DNA of 64,000 nt from Stutzerimonas nitrititolerans (GTDB lineage Bacteria; Pseudomonadota; Gammaproteobacteria; Pseudomonadales; Pseudomonadaceae), in contig NZ_RFFL01000016.1 of the NCBI RefSeq assembly GCF_003696285.1, forward strand, positions 1-64,000, written 5' to 3'. A program made the position numbers and the translations under genes. Each line of letters opens with the position of its first letter. Position 1 is the first letter of the stretch. The notes beneath the pieces were generated by a model. That model saw only the letters and a list, made by a program, of their open reading frames with translations, did not search any database and was not told the DNA's origin. This document shows positions 20,412-29,430 of this stretch, one piece after another.

Positions 20412-21506
20412 TTATACCAGGCGCAGATGGTTATCCCAGAGGCCAGCAGGCAGTTTCAGCGGCTGGGTGACGATGCGCTCGCCCCGGCAGTCGTAGAGGC
20501 GGCAGCGGCCCTGGCCGGAGGTCACCACGAAGCCTTCTTCGACGGCGCCAACGCCGGCGCAATCGGGCAGGTGGGCCTCCTGGCGCAACTGTGCGCTGTC
20601 CAGATCCCAGAAGAACACCTTGTTGCCTCGCGGGGCCGTCACGGCGAGCAGGCGCAAGCCGTCGTGAATCGCCACGCTGGCCGTGTACTGGTTCATCGAC
20701 AATCGCTGCGACTCACCCAGTGGAAACGCCTGGAACGCCTCGCCCGGACGCTTGATCGCCACCAGCGGGGCACGATCCAGCGGATCGCCTTCGTATTGCT
20801 GGCCGGAGACCACGGTGCCGTCCGCGGCCACGGCCAGATGGCGGACGCTGTTCATCTGCTGGGGCAGTTGTTCCTTGCTGACCAGCGTCCCGTCGCGGCG
20901 CAGCAGCACCAGGCTCGGCTCCATGGCATCGAGGTTCATCATCTCGCGGCTGTCGGCTTCGGTGCGAATGCCGCCGTTGGCGATCACCAAGGTTTCGCCG
21001 TCGGGCATCCACAACAGCTGATGCGGGCCGAGGCCATGGCTGGAATGCTCGCCGGTACGCACCAGGCGCCGCTCCTCGACGCGGTAGACGCCGATCACGC
21101 CACGGCCGGGGTCGCTGGTGTCGTTCTCGGTGGCGTAGAACCAGTCGCCATCCTTGTGGAACACTCCATGGCCATAGAAATGTCGGTCCCTGGGCGATTC
21201 GATGACCTGCAGCAGGCTGCCGTCGCGGCAGTCGATCACGTAGCTTTCGCGGCTGGGGCGGCGGCCAACGAACACGGCCAGCGGCAGGTGTGGGTGGGCA
21301 TAGGCATCGTGGCAGCGCTCGGCCACCGGGGTGGCGAACGCCTGGCTGCCGTCGAGGTGATAGCCGACCGCATAGTGCCGTCCTTCTGCATCGTCGCGGG
21401 CGGACAGCAGCAATGGCTGCTGCGTCTGTCGGGTGAAGGTCCAGCCACACAAGGCCGAGGCGGCGAGCAGTGCGCTGCCCAGGCCGAAGAACGTCCGGCG
21501 TTTCAT
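20412..21506 (-). CDS. DUF1513 protein (Tat-type signal, beta-propeller-like) of the imelysin cluster
   Basis: The protein has 364 residues. The N-terminus MKRRTFFGLGSALLAASALCG resembles a twin-arginine signal, so it is probably periplasmic. The rest has repeated strand patterns (GDWFYATEND, GPHQLLWMPDGETLVIANGG, VVTSGQGRCRLYD) that fit a WD40/YVTN-type propeller, as usual for DUF1513. The ATG lies one base after the imelysin stop, so it is the last gene of the cluster di-heme oxidoreductase, imelysin, DUF1513. DUF1513 genes regularly accompany imelysins in iron-regulated operons; the molecular role is not established. Confidence 0.82.
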   Translation of the reverse strand: MKRRTFFGLGSALLAASALCGWTFTRQTQQPLLLSARDDAEGRHYAVGYHLDGSQAFATPVAERCHDAYAHPHLPLAVFVGRRPSRESYVIDCRDGSLLQVIESPRDRHFYGHGVFHKDGDWFYATENDTSDPGRGVIGVYRVEERRLVRTGEHSSHGLGPHQLLWMPDGETLVIANGGIRTEADSREMMNLDAMEPSLVLLRRDGTLVSKEQLPQQMNSVRHLAVAADGTVVSGQQYEGDPLDRAPLVAIKRPGEAFQAFPLGESQRLSMNQYTASVAIHDGLRLLAVTAPRGNKVFFWDLDSAQLRQEAHLPDCAGVGAVEEGFVVTSGQGRCRLYDCRGERIVTQPLKLPAGLWDNHLRLV

Positions 21507-21507
21507 C

Positions 21508-22581
21508 TCAGTCTCCGTCGTGGGCGTTGAAACCGATCTGGATGCCCAGCGCACCGGCCAGCTCGCCCTGATGCAGGCGGTGCAGGGTATCGATACGCTC
21601 GTACAGGGTGTTCAGGCGCTCGCGGCCGCTTTGATCGGCGATCAGCTCGCTGAACGGCTGACCCATTGCATTCAGTTCCTGTAGCACCGCTTCGTAGGCG
21701 CGGTCGATACGCGTGGCGATTTCCGCCTGGTCGCTGTCGAGCAGCTGGCGCAGCCCCTTACCATCGGCCCCTTGCCAGAGACGCTGTGCACCGGCGATGG
21801 CGGCTTCGATGCTGATCAGCGTGGCATCGCTGCGCCAGGCTTCGGCCTGGTAGGGCTGCGGATGCCCCTTGGTCTGGCGGCCGAGCGGGGCGCCGAGCTT
21901 CTTCTTCAGGCCATCCAGCGCCGTGACCTGTACCCGTATCAGGTCGGCGATGGCCTCGGCGGCGTCGGCATAGCGCTCGTTGGGAAACTTGCTCAGCTGT
22001 GCGGCCATGCCATCGGCGGCCTTCCACTGTTCGAGAATCTCGCTGGCCAGCTGCTGCTGGTGCTCGCCGATGGCGATCAGCAAGGGGCAATAGCGCGCCT
22101 TGGTTGCGCTGTCCTGGAGGGTGACGGCCTCATCGAACAGCACGTACTCATAGGCGGACAGGCCCTGCAGCACCACGCTGCCGCTTTCCAGGTCGGCCCG
22201 GGTCAGTTGCGGGTTGTTCTTCAGCAGCGCGGCGATCTGCCGGCCCACGAGGTTCTTCTTGTCCGGCCAGAACTGTACCTGCCAGGCGCGGTTGCCTTCG
22301 CCCATCGGGCCGACCAGCAGCGGCTGCAGTCCGGCCCACGCGCGCTGGGCCTGGAAGAAGGCTTCACGGGCGGCGGCCAGGTCTTCGTTGCCGGCGCAAT
22401 AGGCGATGGCGCTGGCGGCCAGGCGGCGATCGCTTTCCGCCCATTGGGTATAGGCCGGTAGCAGCACTTCGCCGGCGAGCGACTTGCTCGTCTTGGTGAA
22501 GGGGTCGGAGGGCGAGCAGGCGCTCAGCAGCAGGCCCAGTGCGGCCATGCCGGCGGCATGGATGTTTCGGATGCGGTACAT
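21508..22581 (-). CDS. Imelysin family lipoprotein
   Basis: This 357-residue protein starts at an ATG with a GAGGA ribosome site. Residues 1-22 form a lipoprotein signal with the lipobox LLSAC (Cys22). The helical body includes RAWAGLQPLLVGP and GLSAYEYVLFD, matching imelysin (peptidase M75) proteins. The family GxHxxE metal motif is replaced by GLSAYEY, as in the second, IrpA-unlike imelysin of such clusters. Imelysins are periplasmic iron-acquisition proteins and most are not peptidases. It follows the di-heme protein gene by 41 bases. Confidence 0.85.
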   Translation of the reverse strand: MYRIRNIHAAGMAALGLLLSACSPSDPFTKTSKSLAGEVLLPAYTQWAESDRRLAASAIAYCAGNEDLAAAREAFFQAQRAWAGLQPLLVGPMGEGNRAWQVQFWPDKKNLVGRQIAALLKNNPQLTRADLESGSVVLQGLSAYEYVLFDEAVTLQDSATKARYCPLLIAIGEHQQQLASEILEQWKAADGMAAQLSKFPNERYADAAEAIADLIRVQVTALDGLKKKLGAPLGRQTKGHPQPYQAEAWRSDATLISIEAAIAGAQRLWQGADGKGLRQLLDSDQAEIATRIDRAYEAVLQELNAMGQPFSELIADQSGRERLNTLYERIDTLHRLHQGELAGALGIQIGFNAHDGD

Positions 22582-22622
22582 GTTTTTCCTCTTCGGCAAG
22601 GCTTGGCAGGGTGCTGCGCGCG

Positions 22623-24029
22623 TCAAAGCGATTCGAGAAAGGCCAGCAGGGCGGCCCGCTCTTCGCTATCGAATTTCAGTACATGACGACGAGCCTGCTC
22701 CGCTTCGCCGCCGTGCCAGAGTATGGCTTCCATCAGGTTGCGTGCGCGGCCGTCGTGCAGGAAGCGGGTGTGGCCGCTGACTGCCTGGGTCAGACCGATG
22801 CCCCACAGCGGCGGGGTCCGCCATTCGCGGCCGCTGGCCTCGAACTCCGGACGGCCATCGGCCAGACCTTCGCCCATGTCGTGCAGCAACAGGTCGGTAT
22901 AGGGGCGAATCAGCTGGTTGGCCAGCTCAGGTTCGGCGGCGTCGGCGTCGGTGGTGAACTGCGGTGTGTGGCAGCTCTGGCAACCGGCACGGTGGAACAG
23001 CGTCTTGCCGGCGAGCACCTGGGGCGCATCGACGTTGCGGCGAGCCGGTACGCCCAGGTTGCGGGTGTAGAACAGCACCTGGGAGAGAATCTTGTCGCTC
23101 ACCTCCGGTTCGCCGCCGTCCGGCATGGCGCGGCATTCGACCTGCCGTTCGGTGCAGCTGTTGCCCGTCAGCAGGCTGGTGCTCAGCCCCATATCGTTGA
23201 AGAAGGCGTCGGCATTCTGCTGGTTCAGCGTCGGCTGGCCGGCCTTCCAGCCGAAACGGCCAATGACGGTTTCCCCCGTGACCTGGTCATAGACCCGGTT
23301 GGGGCGGCCGGAGATACCGTCACCGTTCAGATCATCGGGATCGGCGTTGGCCAGCAAGGCGGCTTCCGGTATCGCTTCCAGCAGGCCCAGGCCGATCATC
23401 GGCGGCGCCACGCGCGGCGAGAACAGCGTCTGCGGGTGCATTGGGCCGTAGCCCAGCTCGGTGATGTCCAGCTGGGGTCTTCGCAACTCCACCTCGTGGC
23501 CATCGGCGAATTTCACACGGTGGGTGGTAAAGCTCAAGCGGACCTTGCCTTCCGGGGCGATGCCTGGAATGGCCATGTCCTGGAGCTGGCCGCCGTAGGT
23601 CGGTTCGGGCGCTATGCCACGCTGGTGGACGACGTCGGCATGGGCTTCGGTCGCCGGAATGGACAGCCGCACCAGCATCGAAACGGAATTGGATGCGTCG
23701 CCTTCGGGTGGATGCCCACGGCCATCCTTGATATGGCAGCTCTGGCAGGCATTGGTATTGAACAGCGGACCCAACCCGTCCCGGGCCGTCGTCGATGCCG
23801 GGGCGATCACCCAGGGGTTGCGGAAGAAGCTGTTGCCCACGCTGAAGTCCAGCCGGCGCAGCGGCGACAGGTTGGCCGAAGGCATGGAGAAGGCGTTCTG
23901 ATCGAACTTCATCACGGTCGCGGCTCCGGCGGAAAGGGCCTCACCGGGCTCGGCCCGATCGAAGTGCACGGCTTCATCGCCGCAGGCTGTCAGGCCTATT
24001 GCCAGCAGCGGAACGCAAAGGCGGAACAA
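22623..24029 (-). CDS. Di-heme c-type oxidoreductase (DUF1111), lipoprotein
   Basis: The protein has 468 residues with a lipobox LTAC (Cys16), so it is anchored in the periplasm. Two haem c sites are CQSCH at 95-99 and 350-354. The family features NPWVIAPASTTARDGLGPLFNTNACQSCH and GRFGWKAGQPTLNQQ fit the MauG/DHOR-type 'di-heme thiol oxidoreductase' family always found with imelysins. The start codon is TTG, supported by GAGGGG eight bases upstream. It is the first gene of a three-gene run with imelysin and DUF1513. A Fur-like sequence lies 53-75 bases upstream. Confidence 0.87.
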   Translation of the reverse strand: MFRLCVPLLAIGLTACGDEAVHFDRAEPGEALSAGAATVMKFDQNAFSMPSANLSPLRRLDFSVGNSFFRNPWVIAPASTTARDGLGPLFNTNACQSCHIKDGRGHPPEGDASNSVSMLVRLSIPATEAHADVVHQRGIAPEPTYGGQLQDMAIPGIAPEGKVRLSFTTHRVKFADGHEVELRRPQLDITELGYGPMHPQTLFSPRVAPPMIGLGLLEAIPEAALLANADPDDLNGDGISGRPNRVYDQVTGETVIGRFGWKAGQPTLNQQNADAFFNDMGLSTSLLTGNSCTERQVECRAMPDGGEPEVSDKILSQVLFYTRNLGVPARRNVDAPQVLAGKTLFHRAGCQSCHTPQFTTDADAAEPELANQLIRPYTDLLLHDMGEGLADGRPEFEASGREWRTPPLWGIGLTQAVSGHTRFLHDGRARNLMEAILWHGGEAEQARRHVLKFDSEERAALLAFLESL

Positions 24030-24081
24030 CGCTAGACCCCTCAGCCAGAAAAAGGATGCGATCTTAGCAGGCTAATGGATC

Positions 24082-24103
24082 ATGAATAAGAGGGATTTGC
24101 ATT
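24082..24103. promoter_or_regulatory. Possible Fur box of the di-heme/imelysin operon
   Basis: GAATAAGAGGGATTTGCATT resembles a degenerate Fur box. It shares GATTTGCATT with a better site in front of the second imelysin gene. It is a partial match only. Confidence 0.35.
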
Positions 24104-24152
24104 TGTGTTGGCCTGAGGCCGAGAGAGGTGCGCAAGAAGCGCGGGTGAAAGG

Positions 24153-24188
24153 CAGCCTTGGGAGTGGCCGGAGTCACTCCCAAGGCTG
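24153..24188 (-). terminator. Hairpin terminator after the imelysin gene
   Basis: Perfect 14-bp arms at 24153-24166 and 24175-24188, six bases after the stop of the upstream minus-strand gene. Only a short T-run follows on the minus strand. Confidence 0.7.
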
Positions 24189-24194
24189 AGCGGA

Positions 24195-25535
24195 TCAGAA
24201 CTCGTGATCGGCGGTATCCGGGTTCAGGTCCTTGATGCCCAGTGCCGCGGCGGCTTGCTCGATCGAAGCCGTCTGGGCGACCAGTGCGGCAATCGCCGCG
24301 CGCACCTTCTCCTGGCCTTCGTTGTTATCAGGGGCGATCAGCTGGTCGAAGGCTTCGCCATCGTTGGCGCTCGCGACCAGCACCTGCATCTTCGCTTCGG
24401 TGGTTTCTAGGTTGGTCTTCAGGTCGCTGTCGATCTCGGGCGAAACGCCTTCGACCAGCGAGGCCAGGCTCGGGCCGGTCAGGGTGCTGCCGTCGGTACG
24501 CAGGTACTCGCCCAGGTAGATGTTGCGAATGCCCTTGGCATTGAAGAAGTGCGAGTTGTGGGTGTTGTCGCTGAAGCAGTCGTGCTCGTCCTCGGTGGAG
24601 TTGGCTTCCAGGGCCACTTTCATGCGTTCGCCGGCCAGTTCGCCGAGGGACAGGCTGCCCATGCCGAAGAACATCTTGCGCAGGCCGTTCTCGGCCGATT
24701 CGGCTTCCAGGCTGGCGCGGTAGTTGCCCGCTACGCCGGCTTCCCACTGGCCGACCATTTCCTCGAGATCGCTGACCAGCAGGTCGGTGGCGACCTTCAG
24801 GTAGGTGCGGCGGCGATCGCAGTTGCCGCCGGTGCAGCCTTCGCCATCGATGAAATCGCTCACCGGGCGCTGACCGGCGCCGGGATTGGTACCGTTCAGG
24901 TCCTGGCCCCAGAGCAGGAATTCGATGGCGTGGTAGCCGGTGGCGACGTTGGCTTCGGAGCCGGCCAATTCGTTCAGGCTGGCCAGCAGCTCGCCGGTGA
25001 TCTGGCTGACGTCGATCTTGTCTTCGCCGATCTGTACTTCCTGGTTGGCGATGATGTTGGCAGTGGCGCCGGGGTTGCCCAGCGCATGCTGGTAGTCGCC
25101 CTCGACGTAATCGATCAGGCCTTCGTCCAGCGGCCAGGCGTTCAGCTGGCCTTCCCAGTCATCGACCACCGGGTTGCCGAAACGGAAGACTTCCGTCTGC
25201 ATGTAGGGCACACGGGCCGCCAGCCAGGCTTCTTTGGCCGCTTGCAGGGTTGCGTCGGTCGGCTCGGCGAGCAGGGCGTCGATGGCTTCCTGAAGCTTCA
25301 GCGCGGTGCCGTGGGCGTCGCTGAAGATGGCATGGGCCATGTCGGCGTAATGCTTGACCACTGCCTGGGCAGCTTCGCTGTTCAAGGTATCCGGCGCGCT
25401 TGCGGCGGGCTCGCTCTGGGTGGTGGTTTGCGGAGCGGCGGCCTGTTCGGCGGGGGCCTTGTCCTCGCCGCAACCAGCGAGGGAAATGGCGGCGGCCAGC
25501 AGGCTGGCGGTGGCCCAGAGAGGAGTGCGTAGCAT
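24195..25535 (-). CDS. Imelysin family iron-regulated lipoprotein (IrpA type)
   Basis: The protein has 446 residues. The signal peptide has the lipobox SLAGC (Cys22), followed by a low-complexity Ala/Gln/Thr linker. The imelysin metal motif GxHxxE is intact as GYHAIEFLLWGQD (200-212), with WPLDEGLIDYVEG upstream and the IRNIYLGEYLRTDG segment. Members are periplasmic, iron-regulated and thought to help iron uptake (IcmP in P. aeruginosa). The ATG at 25535 has AAGGA upstream. It is a single transcript with its own terminator and a Fur-like site 76 bases upstream. Confidence 0.88.
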   Translation of the reverse strand: MLRTPLWATASLLAAAISLAGCGEDKAPAEQAAAPQTTTQSEPAASAPDTLNSEAAQAVVKHYADMAHAIFSDAHGTALKLQEAIDALLAEPTDATLQAAKEAWLAARVPYMQTEVFRFGNPVVDDWEGQLNAWPLDEGLIDYVEGDYQHALGNPGATANIIANQEVQIGEDKIDVSQITGELLASLNELAGSEANVATGYHAIEFLLWGQDLNGTNPGAGQRPVSDFIDGEGCTGGNCDRRRTYLKVATDLLVSDLEEMVGQWEAGVAGNYRASLEAESAENGLRKMFFGMGSLSLGELAGERMKVALEANSTEDEHDCFSDNTHNSHFFNAKGIRNIYLGEYLRTDGSTLTGPSLASLVEGVSPEIDSDLKTNLETTEAKMQVLVASANDGEAFDQLIAPDNNEGQEKVRAAIAALVAQTASIEQAAAALGIKDLNPDTADHEF

Positions 25536-25610
25536 GGCGGGTTCCTTTGCTTGCGTAGGTTTTTGTGGTGGGGTGCCAGCAGCGGAGGTGCGACAACCGA
25601 GGCAGAGCAT

Positions 25611-25629
25611 AATGCGAAAGATTTGCATT
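25611..25629. promoter_or_regulatory. Probable Fur box of the IrpA-type imelysin gene
   Basis: AATGCGAAAGATTTGCATT is a 19-base imperfect palindrome with arms AATGC/GCATT and A/T-rich core, the layout of pseudomonad Fur boxes. It lies 76 bases upstream of the ATG. Confidence 0.55.
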
Positions 25630-25720
25630 TTGTGCAAAGGAATTGCGTGGAGTGGGTCGCTCTTCGGGGATGGCGATATCGCTAGAATGCCTTTCCCGTA
25701 CGGATCCTGGAGTAGTTCTG

Positions 25721-26293
25721 ATGAGCCCGAGCGCCGTCGTCACGCTGGTCGTGCTGTTTCTTGTCGCAGCTTATGCGGTCGTTCTCTATAACGGTCTGGT
25801 GCGCCTCAAGCACGGCGTGGGCAAGGCCTGGTCCAACATCGACGTGTTGATGCGCCAGCGCCATGAGGAGCTGCCGAAACTGGTGGAGACCTGCAAGCAG
25901 TACATGCAGCACGAGCGGGGCACCCTGGAGGCGGTCATCCAGGCGCGAAACGCCGTTTCCAGCGCTCGCCAGCAGGGCGATGTCGGCGCCCTGGGCCAGG
26001 CCGAAACCGGCTTGCGCGCGGGCCTGGGGCGGCTGTTCGCGCTGGCCGAGAATTATCCGGAGCTGCGCGCCAACGACAGCTTCCGCCACCTGCAACAGCG
26101 CATCAGCGGCCTGGAAAGCGGCATCGCCGATCGCCGCGAGCTGTACAACGAATCCGTCAATCTCAACAACGTGCGCATAGAGCAGTTCCCCGATGTACTG
26201 CTGGCGCGCCTGTTCGGCTTTCGCGAAGCGGCGCTGCTGCAGTTCAGCGAGGCGGAAAAGGCCGACGTCGACCTGAAGACCCTGTTCGGCTGA
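25721..26293 (+). CDS. lemA: LemA family membrane protein
   Basis: The protein has 190 residues, a single N-terminal TM helix (6-28) and a helical cytoplasmic or periplasmic body. The family signature is LVRLKHGVGKAWSNIDVLMRQRHEELPKLVETCKQYM, and YNESVNLNNVRIEQFPDVLLARLFGF is the typical C-terminal LemA segment. I chose the ATG with GGAG upstream rather than an upstream in-frame ATG. LemA proteins often pair with a membrane protease or GIDE-like partner; here a GIDE-like gene starts one base after the stop. Confidence 0.9.
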   Translation: MSPSAVVTLVVLFLVAAYAVVLYNGLVRLKHGVGKAWSNIDVLMRQRHEELPKLVETCKQYMQHERGTLEAVIQARNAVSSARQQGDVGALGQAETGLRAGLGRLFALAENYPELRANDSFRHLQQRISGLESGIADRRELYNESVNLNNVRIEQFPDVLLARLFGFREAALLQFSEAEKADVDLKTLFG

Positions 26294-26294
26294 C

Positions 26295-27176
26295 ATGGAT
26301 CTGGGACTGCTGATCATCCTGGGCGGCAGTGCGGCGCTGTCGCTCGGGGGAGGCTGGGTCTGCATCAGCCGCTGGTCGCGCATACGCCATCTGCAGGATA
26401 CGCCGACCTCCCGGATTCGCTCGGCGGCCCAGGGATATGTGGAGCTTGTCGGCATTCTGCGGCCGTTAGGCGATGTGCCGCTGATCGCTCCCCTGAGCGG
26501 TGAGCTCTGCCTGTGGTGGCGCTATCGCATCGAGGAATATCGCTCGAACGGCAAGCGCAGCAGCTGGAGTGTGGTGGAGCGGGGCGTCAGCGAGGGCTGG
26601 CTGCGCCTGGCCGACGCCACCGGCGAATGCCTCATCGACCCGCGCGGCGCCGAGGTACGACCGGCCTTCCGCCGGGTATGGAGCGGTTCCCTGCGCCATC
26701 CACGCGGTATGCCGCTGCGCGGTTTGCGCGGACTGCTCGGCATTGGCCGTCGATATCGCTACTGCGAAGAGCGCCTGCACGCCGACGAGCCGCTTTACGC
26801 CATCGGTGATTTCCGCACGACGGGAGGCGGCCGCCAGGGGCTGGACCTGGCGACCGCCAGAAAGCAGGTGATCAGCGAATGGAAGGGTGAATATGCCGGC
26901 TTGCTGCAGCGCTTCGACAGCAATGGCGACGGCCAGCTGGACGAAGCGGAATGGCGCCGGGTGCGCCTGGCTGCGGGGCTCGAGGCTGAAGAGCGGCATC
27001 GGCATGCCAGTACCGGCCCTGCGCAGCATCGCTTGGCGCGACCGACGGAAAGGCTGCCGTTCGTGCTGTCCAGCCATGGCGAGGAAGTGCTTGCACGGCG
27101 TTATCGCTGGCAGGCCCTTGGCGGCGCATTGATGTGTCTGGCGGGTGCGTTGCTGCTCTCTGCCAAGCTGGCGTGA
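26295..27176 (+). CDS. GIDE/MULAN-like membrane protein carrying an EF-hand
   Basis: This 293-residue protein has TM helices at both ends (about 4-23 and 272-291). The region between resembles the GIDE domain of mitochondrial MUL1 and its bacterial relatives: YVELVGILRPL, the segment CLWWRYRIEEY, and VSEGWLRLADATGECLIDPRGAEV. Uniquely visible is a canonical calcium-binding EF-hand loop at 208-219 (D-S-N-G-D-G-Q-L-D-E-A-E). No RING finger is present, so it is not a ubiquitin ligase. It is translationally linked to lemA. The function is unknown; calcium sensing at the envelope is an inference. Confidence 0.72.
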   Translation: MDLGLLIILGGSAALSLGGGWVCISRWSRIRHLQDTPTSRIRSAAQGYVELVGILRPLGDVPLIAPLSGELCLWWRYRIEEYRSNGKRSSWSVVERGVSEGWLRLADATGECLIDPRGAEVRPAFRRVWSGSLRHPRGMPLRGLRGLLGIGRRYRYCEERLHADEPLYAIGDFRTTGGGRQGLDLATARKQVISEWKGEYAGLLQRFDSNGDGQLDEAEWRRVRLAAGLEAEERHRHASTGPAQHRLARPTERLPFVLSSHGEEVLARRYRWQALGGALMCLAGALLLSAKLA

Positions 27177-27182
27177 TCTGGC

Positions 27183-29243
27183 CTAGAACAGCTCGGAATT
27201 CACCGCTGCCTTGTGGCGCAGGTCCTGTTGCAGCAACTCGCCCAGCGCTGGCGCCGGCAGGGGACGGCTGTAGAGATAGCCCTGCCCTTCGTCGCAGCCC
27301 TGCGCGATCAGGTAAGTTTCCTGCTCCGTCGTTTCCACGCCCTCGGCGATGACCTGCATGCCCAGGTTCTGGCCCAGCTGGATGATGGCGCGCACGATGG
27401 CGGCGTCGCCATCGCCGACGCTCATGTCGCGCACGAAACTCTTGTCGATCTTGATCTTGTCCACCGGCAGCCGCTTCAGGTAGCTGAGCGAGGAATAACC
27501 GGTGCCGAAATCGTCGATGGCGATCAGCGCCCCCGAATGCCTCAGGCGCTGCAGGTTGCGCGAGGCGGCGTCTATGTCTTCCATCAGGCCGGTTTCCGTC
27601 ACTTCCAGCTCGAGGCTTTCCGGCGGTAGCTGGTAACGGTCGAGCAGGTTGCTGATGGTTCGCGGCAGCTCGGCGTGGTGCAGTTGCACCGTGGAGAGGT
27701 TGACCGCCATGCGCAAGCCATCGAGGCCTTCTTCATGCCACTTGCGCAGTTGCTGGCAAGCCTGGTCCAGCACCCAGTTGCCGATGGCGACGATGCTGCC
27801 GTTCTGTTCGGCCAGCGGAATGAACAGGTCCGGCGGGATCATGCCGTCCGTTGGGTGGGTCCAGCGGAGCAGGGCCTCGACGCCGGTGATGCGTTGCCGG
27901 CGATAGTCCATCTGCAGCTGATAGGCCAGATGGAACTGGCCGAGCGTGAGGGCCTGGCTCAGGTCTTTCTGCAGTTTGCGACGTTCGCGCATCTCGCTGT
28001 CGATGCTGGCCACATAGAACTGGTAGCGGTTGCGCGCACGCGCCTTGGCCAGGGTCATGGTCTGTTCGGCTTTCTGCAGCAGCTTCTCGGTGCTGTCGCC
28101 GTCTTCGGGATACAGGGTGATGCCGATGGTGGCCTGCAGGCGGATCTGATGTTCGTCGAGTTGTATGGGGGTTTCGAGGCCGTCGAGCAGGGTTTGCGCC
28201 AGTTCGGCCGCTTCGTAGGGTTCGGCGAAACCCGACAGCACCAGCACGAACTGATCGCCGCCCAGGCGCGCCAGTGCGCCGACTCGACCGCTGTAGGCAC
28301 GCAGTCGATCCGCCAGCGCGACGAGCAGCCGGTCGCCGTTCTGATAGCTGAGTTGCTCGTTGACGCCCTTGAAGTCGTCCAGCCCGAGGCAGAGCACGGC
28401 CACGCGGCGCTGCAGACGCTCGGCCTCCTCGAGGATGCGGTCGAGCTGCTGCTGCAGTTGCAGGCGGTTCGGCAGGCCGGTCAGCAGGTCGTAGCGGGTC
28501 ATGCGCTGCAGGTCGTCCTCGGCGGCGAGGCGCAGCTGCATGTTGTGCTCGATCGAGGCGAGCAGGCCGTTGGCGGTTTCGATCCAGAGCCCCAGTTCGT
28601 TCTTCTCGTGCCCCTCGATGATGGGCAGCTTGTGTTCGCTTGGGCGATCCGGGTTGATCCGCGACAGGTGTTCGACGAGCTTCGCCAGTGGCCGCGTCAA
28701 CAGCCATTCGTAGATCAGGTAGAGCACCAGGCCCAGCGTCAGCGCGCGAAGCAGGCCCAGCGCGAAGATCAGCAGCGAGTTGTCGACGAACGCCTTGCCA
28801 TAGGGCGCGGTATCCATCGTGATGTGCAGGTCGCCGTAGTATTCGTCGTAGGGCGGACGCCCCACGAGCGGCACGGAAAACGACTGGTCGCGGCCCAGGA
28901 TGGGGTCGGTCAGCCAGCGTGAAGGCATCGAGATCGGGGGGCGGATCTTCTGCGCGAGGGGTTCGTCGCCCGGATGGCCGATGGAAGCACGTCGAATCGC
29001 TTCGTGCTGAAACAGCCCTTCCATGACCTGGGCGCCCATTTCGCGGTCCAGGCTGTAGATGGCCTGGGTGGACGGGTCGCGTGTCATGCGCAGGATGCGT
29101 TGGGCGTCGGCCTCGATCAGCTGGCGGGTGCTGTAGACGTTGAAGAGAATCTGCGCGCAGCTGAGTACGAGCCCTACGGCCAGCGCGGACAGCAAGACGA
29201 TGCGCAGTAGTCTCCGCGACAGGCTGTGGCGCAATTCCGTCAA
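27183..29243 (-). CDS. bifA: Cyclic di-GMP phosphodiesterase BifA (degenerate GGDEF + EAL)
   Basis: BifA is an inner-membrane enzyme that degrades cyclic di-GMP and controls biofilm formation and swarming. I chose the TTG at 29243, which has AAGGAAA upstream and gives about 686 residues, near the family length; a TTG 36 bases upstream lacks a ribosome site. TM helices lie near 15-36 and 155-180, with a periplasmic domain between. The cyclase domain has GGDQF (328-332) instead of GGDEF, the BifA hallmark. The EAL domain is intact: EAL at 456-458 and DDFGTGYSSL downstream. It lies beside sodB, as I recall in P. aeruginosa. Confidence 0.85.
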   Translation of the reverse strand: MTELRHSLSRRLLRIVLLSALAVGLVLSCAQILFNVYSTRQLIEADAQRILRMTRDPSTQAIYSLDREMGAQVMEGLFQHEAIRRASIGHPGDEPLAQKIRPPISMPSRWLTDPILGRDQSFSVPLVGRPPYDEYYGDLHITMDTAPYGKAFVDNSLLIFALGLLRALTLGLVLYLIYEWLLTRPLAKLVEHLSRINPDRPSEHKLPIIEGHEKNELGLWIETANGLLASIEHNMQLRLAAEDDLQRMTRYDLLTGLPNRLQLQQQLDRILEEAERLQRRVAVLCLGLDDFKGVNEQLSYQNGDRLLVALADRLRAYSGRVGALARLGGDQFVLVLSGFAEPYEAAELAQTLLDGLETPIQLDEHQIRLQATIGITLYPEDGDSTEKLLQKAEQTMTLAKARARNRYQFYVASIDSEMRERRKLQKDLSQALTLGQFHLAYQLQMDYRRQRITGVEALLRWTHPTDGMIPPDLFIPLAEQNGSIVAIGNWVLDQACQQLRKWHEEGLDGLRMAVNLSTVQLHHAELPRTISNLLDRYQLPPESLELEVTETGLMEDIDAASRNLQRLRHSGALIAIDDFGTGYSSLSYLKRLPVDKIKIDKSFVRDMSVGDGDAAIVRAIIQLGQNLGMQVIAEGVETTEQETYLIAQGCDEGQGYLYSRPLPAPALGELLQQDLRHKAAVNSELF

Positions 29244-29352
29244 GAGAATTTCCTTTTTCCGAGCGAAGGCGTGTCGCAAGTATTGGTAGTCATCGGAAAA
29301 AGGTCAAAGAAACAGATAGCACTTTGGCATTGCGGTGGAGTGGCGAAAACGA

Positions 29353-29378
29353 GAATGCCCGCATCGAAGCGGGCATTC
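29353..29378 (-). terminator. Rho-independent terminator of sodB
   Basis: Arms GAATGCCCGC (29353-29362) and GCGGGCATTC (29369-29378), followed on the minus strand by TCGTTTTC. It lies 53 bases beyond the sodB stop and just upstream of bifA. Confidence 0.75.
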
Positions 29379-29430
29379 ACTTGGGTGGAAGCCGGGCCTG
29401 ACACGCCGGCCTGCTTCACCGCGGGGGCGT

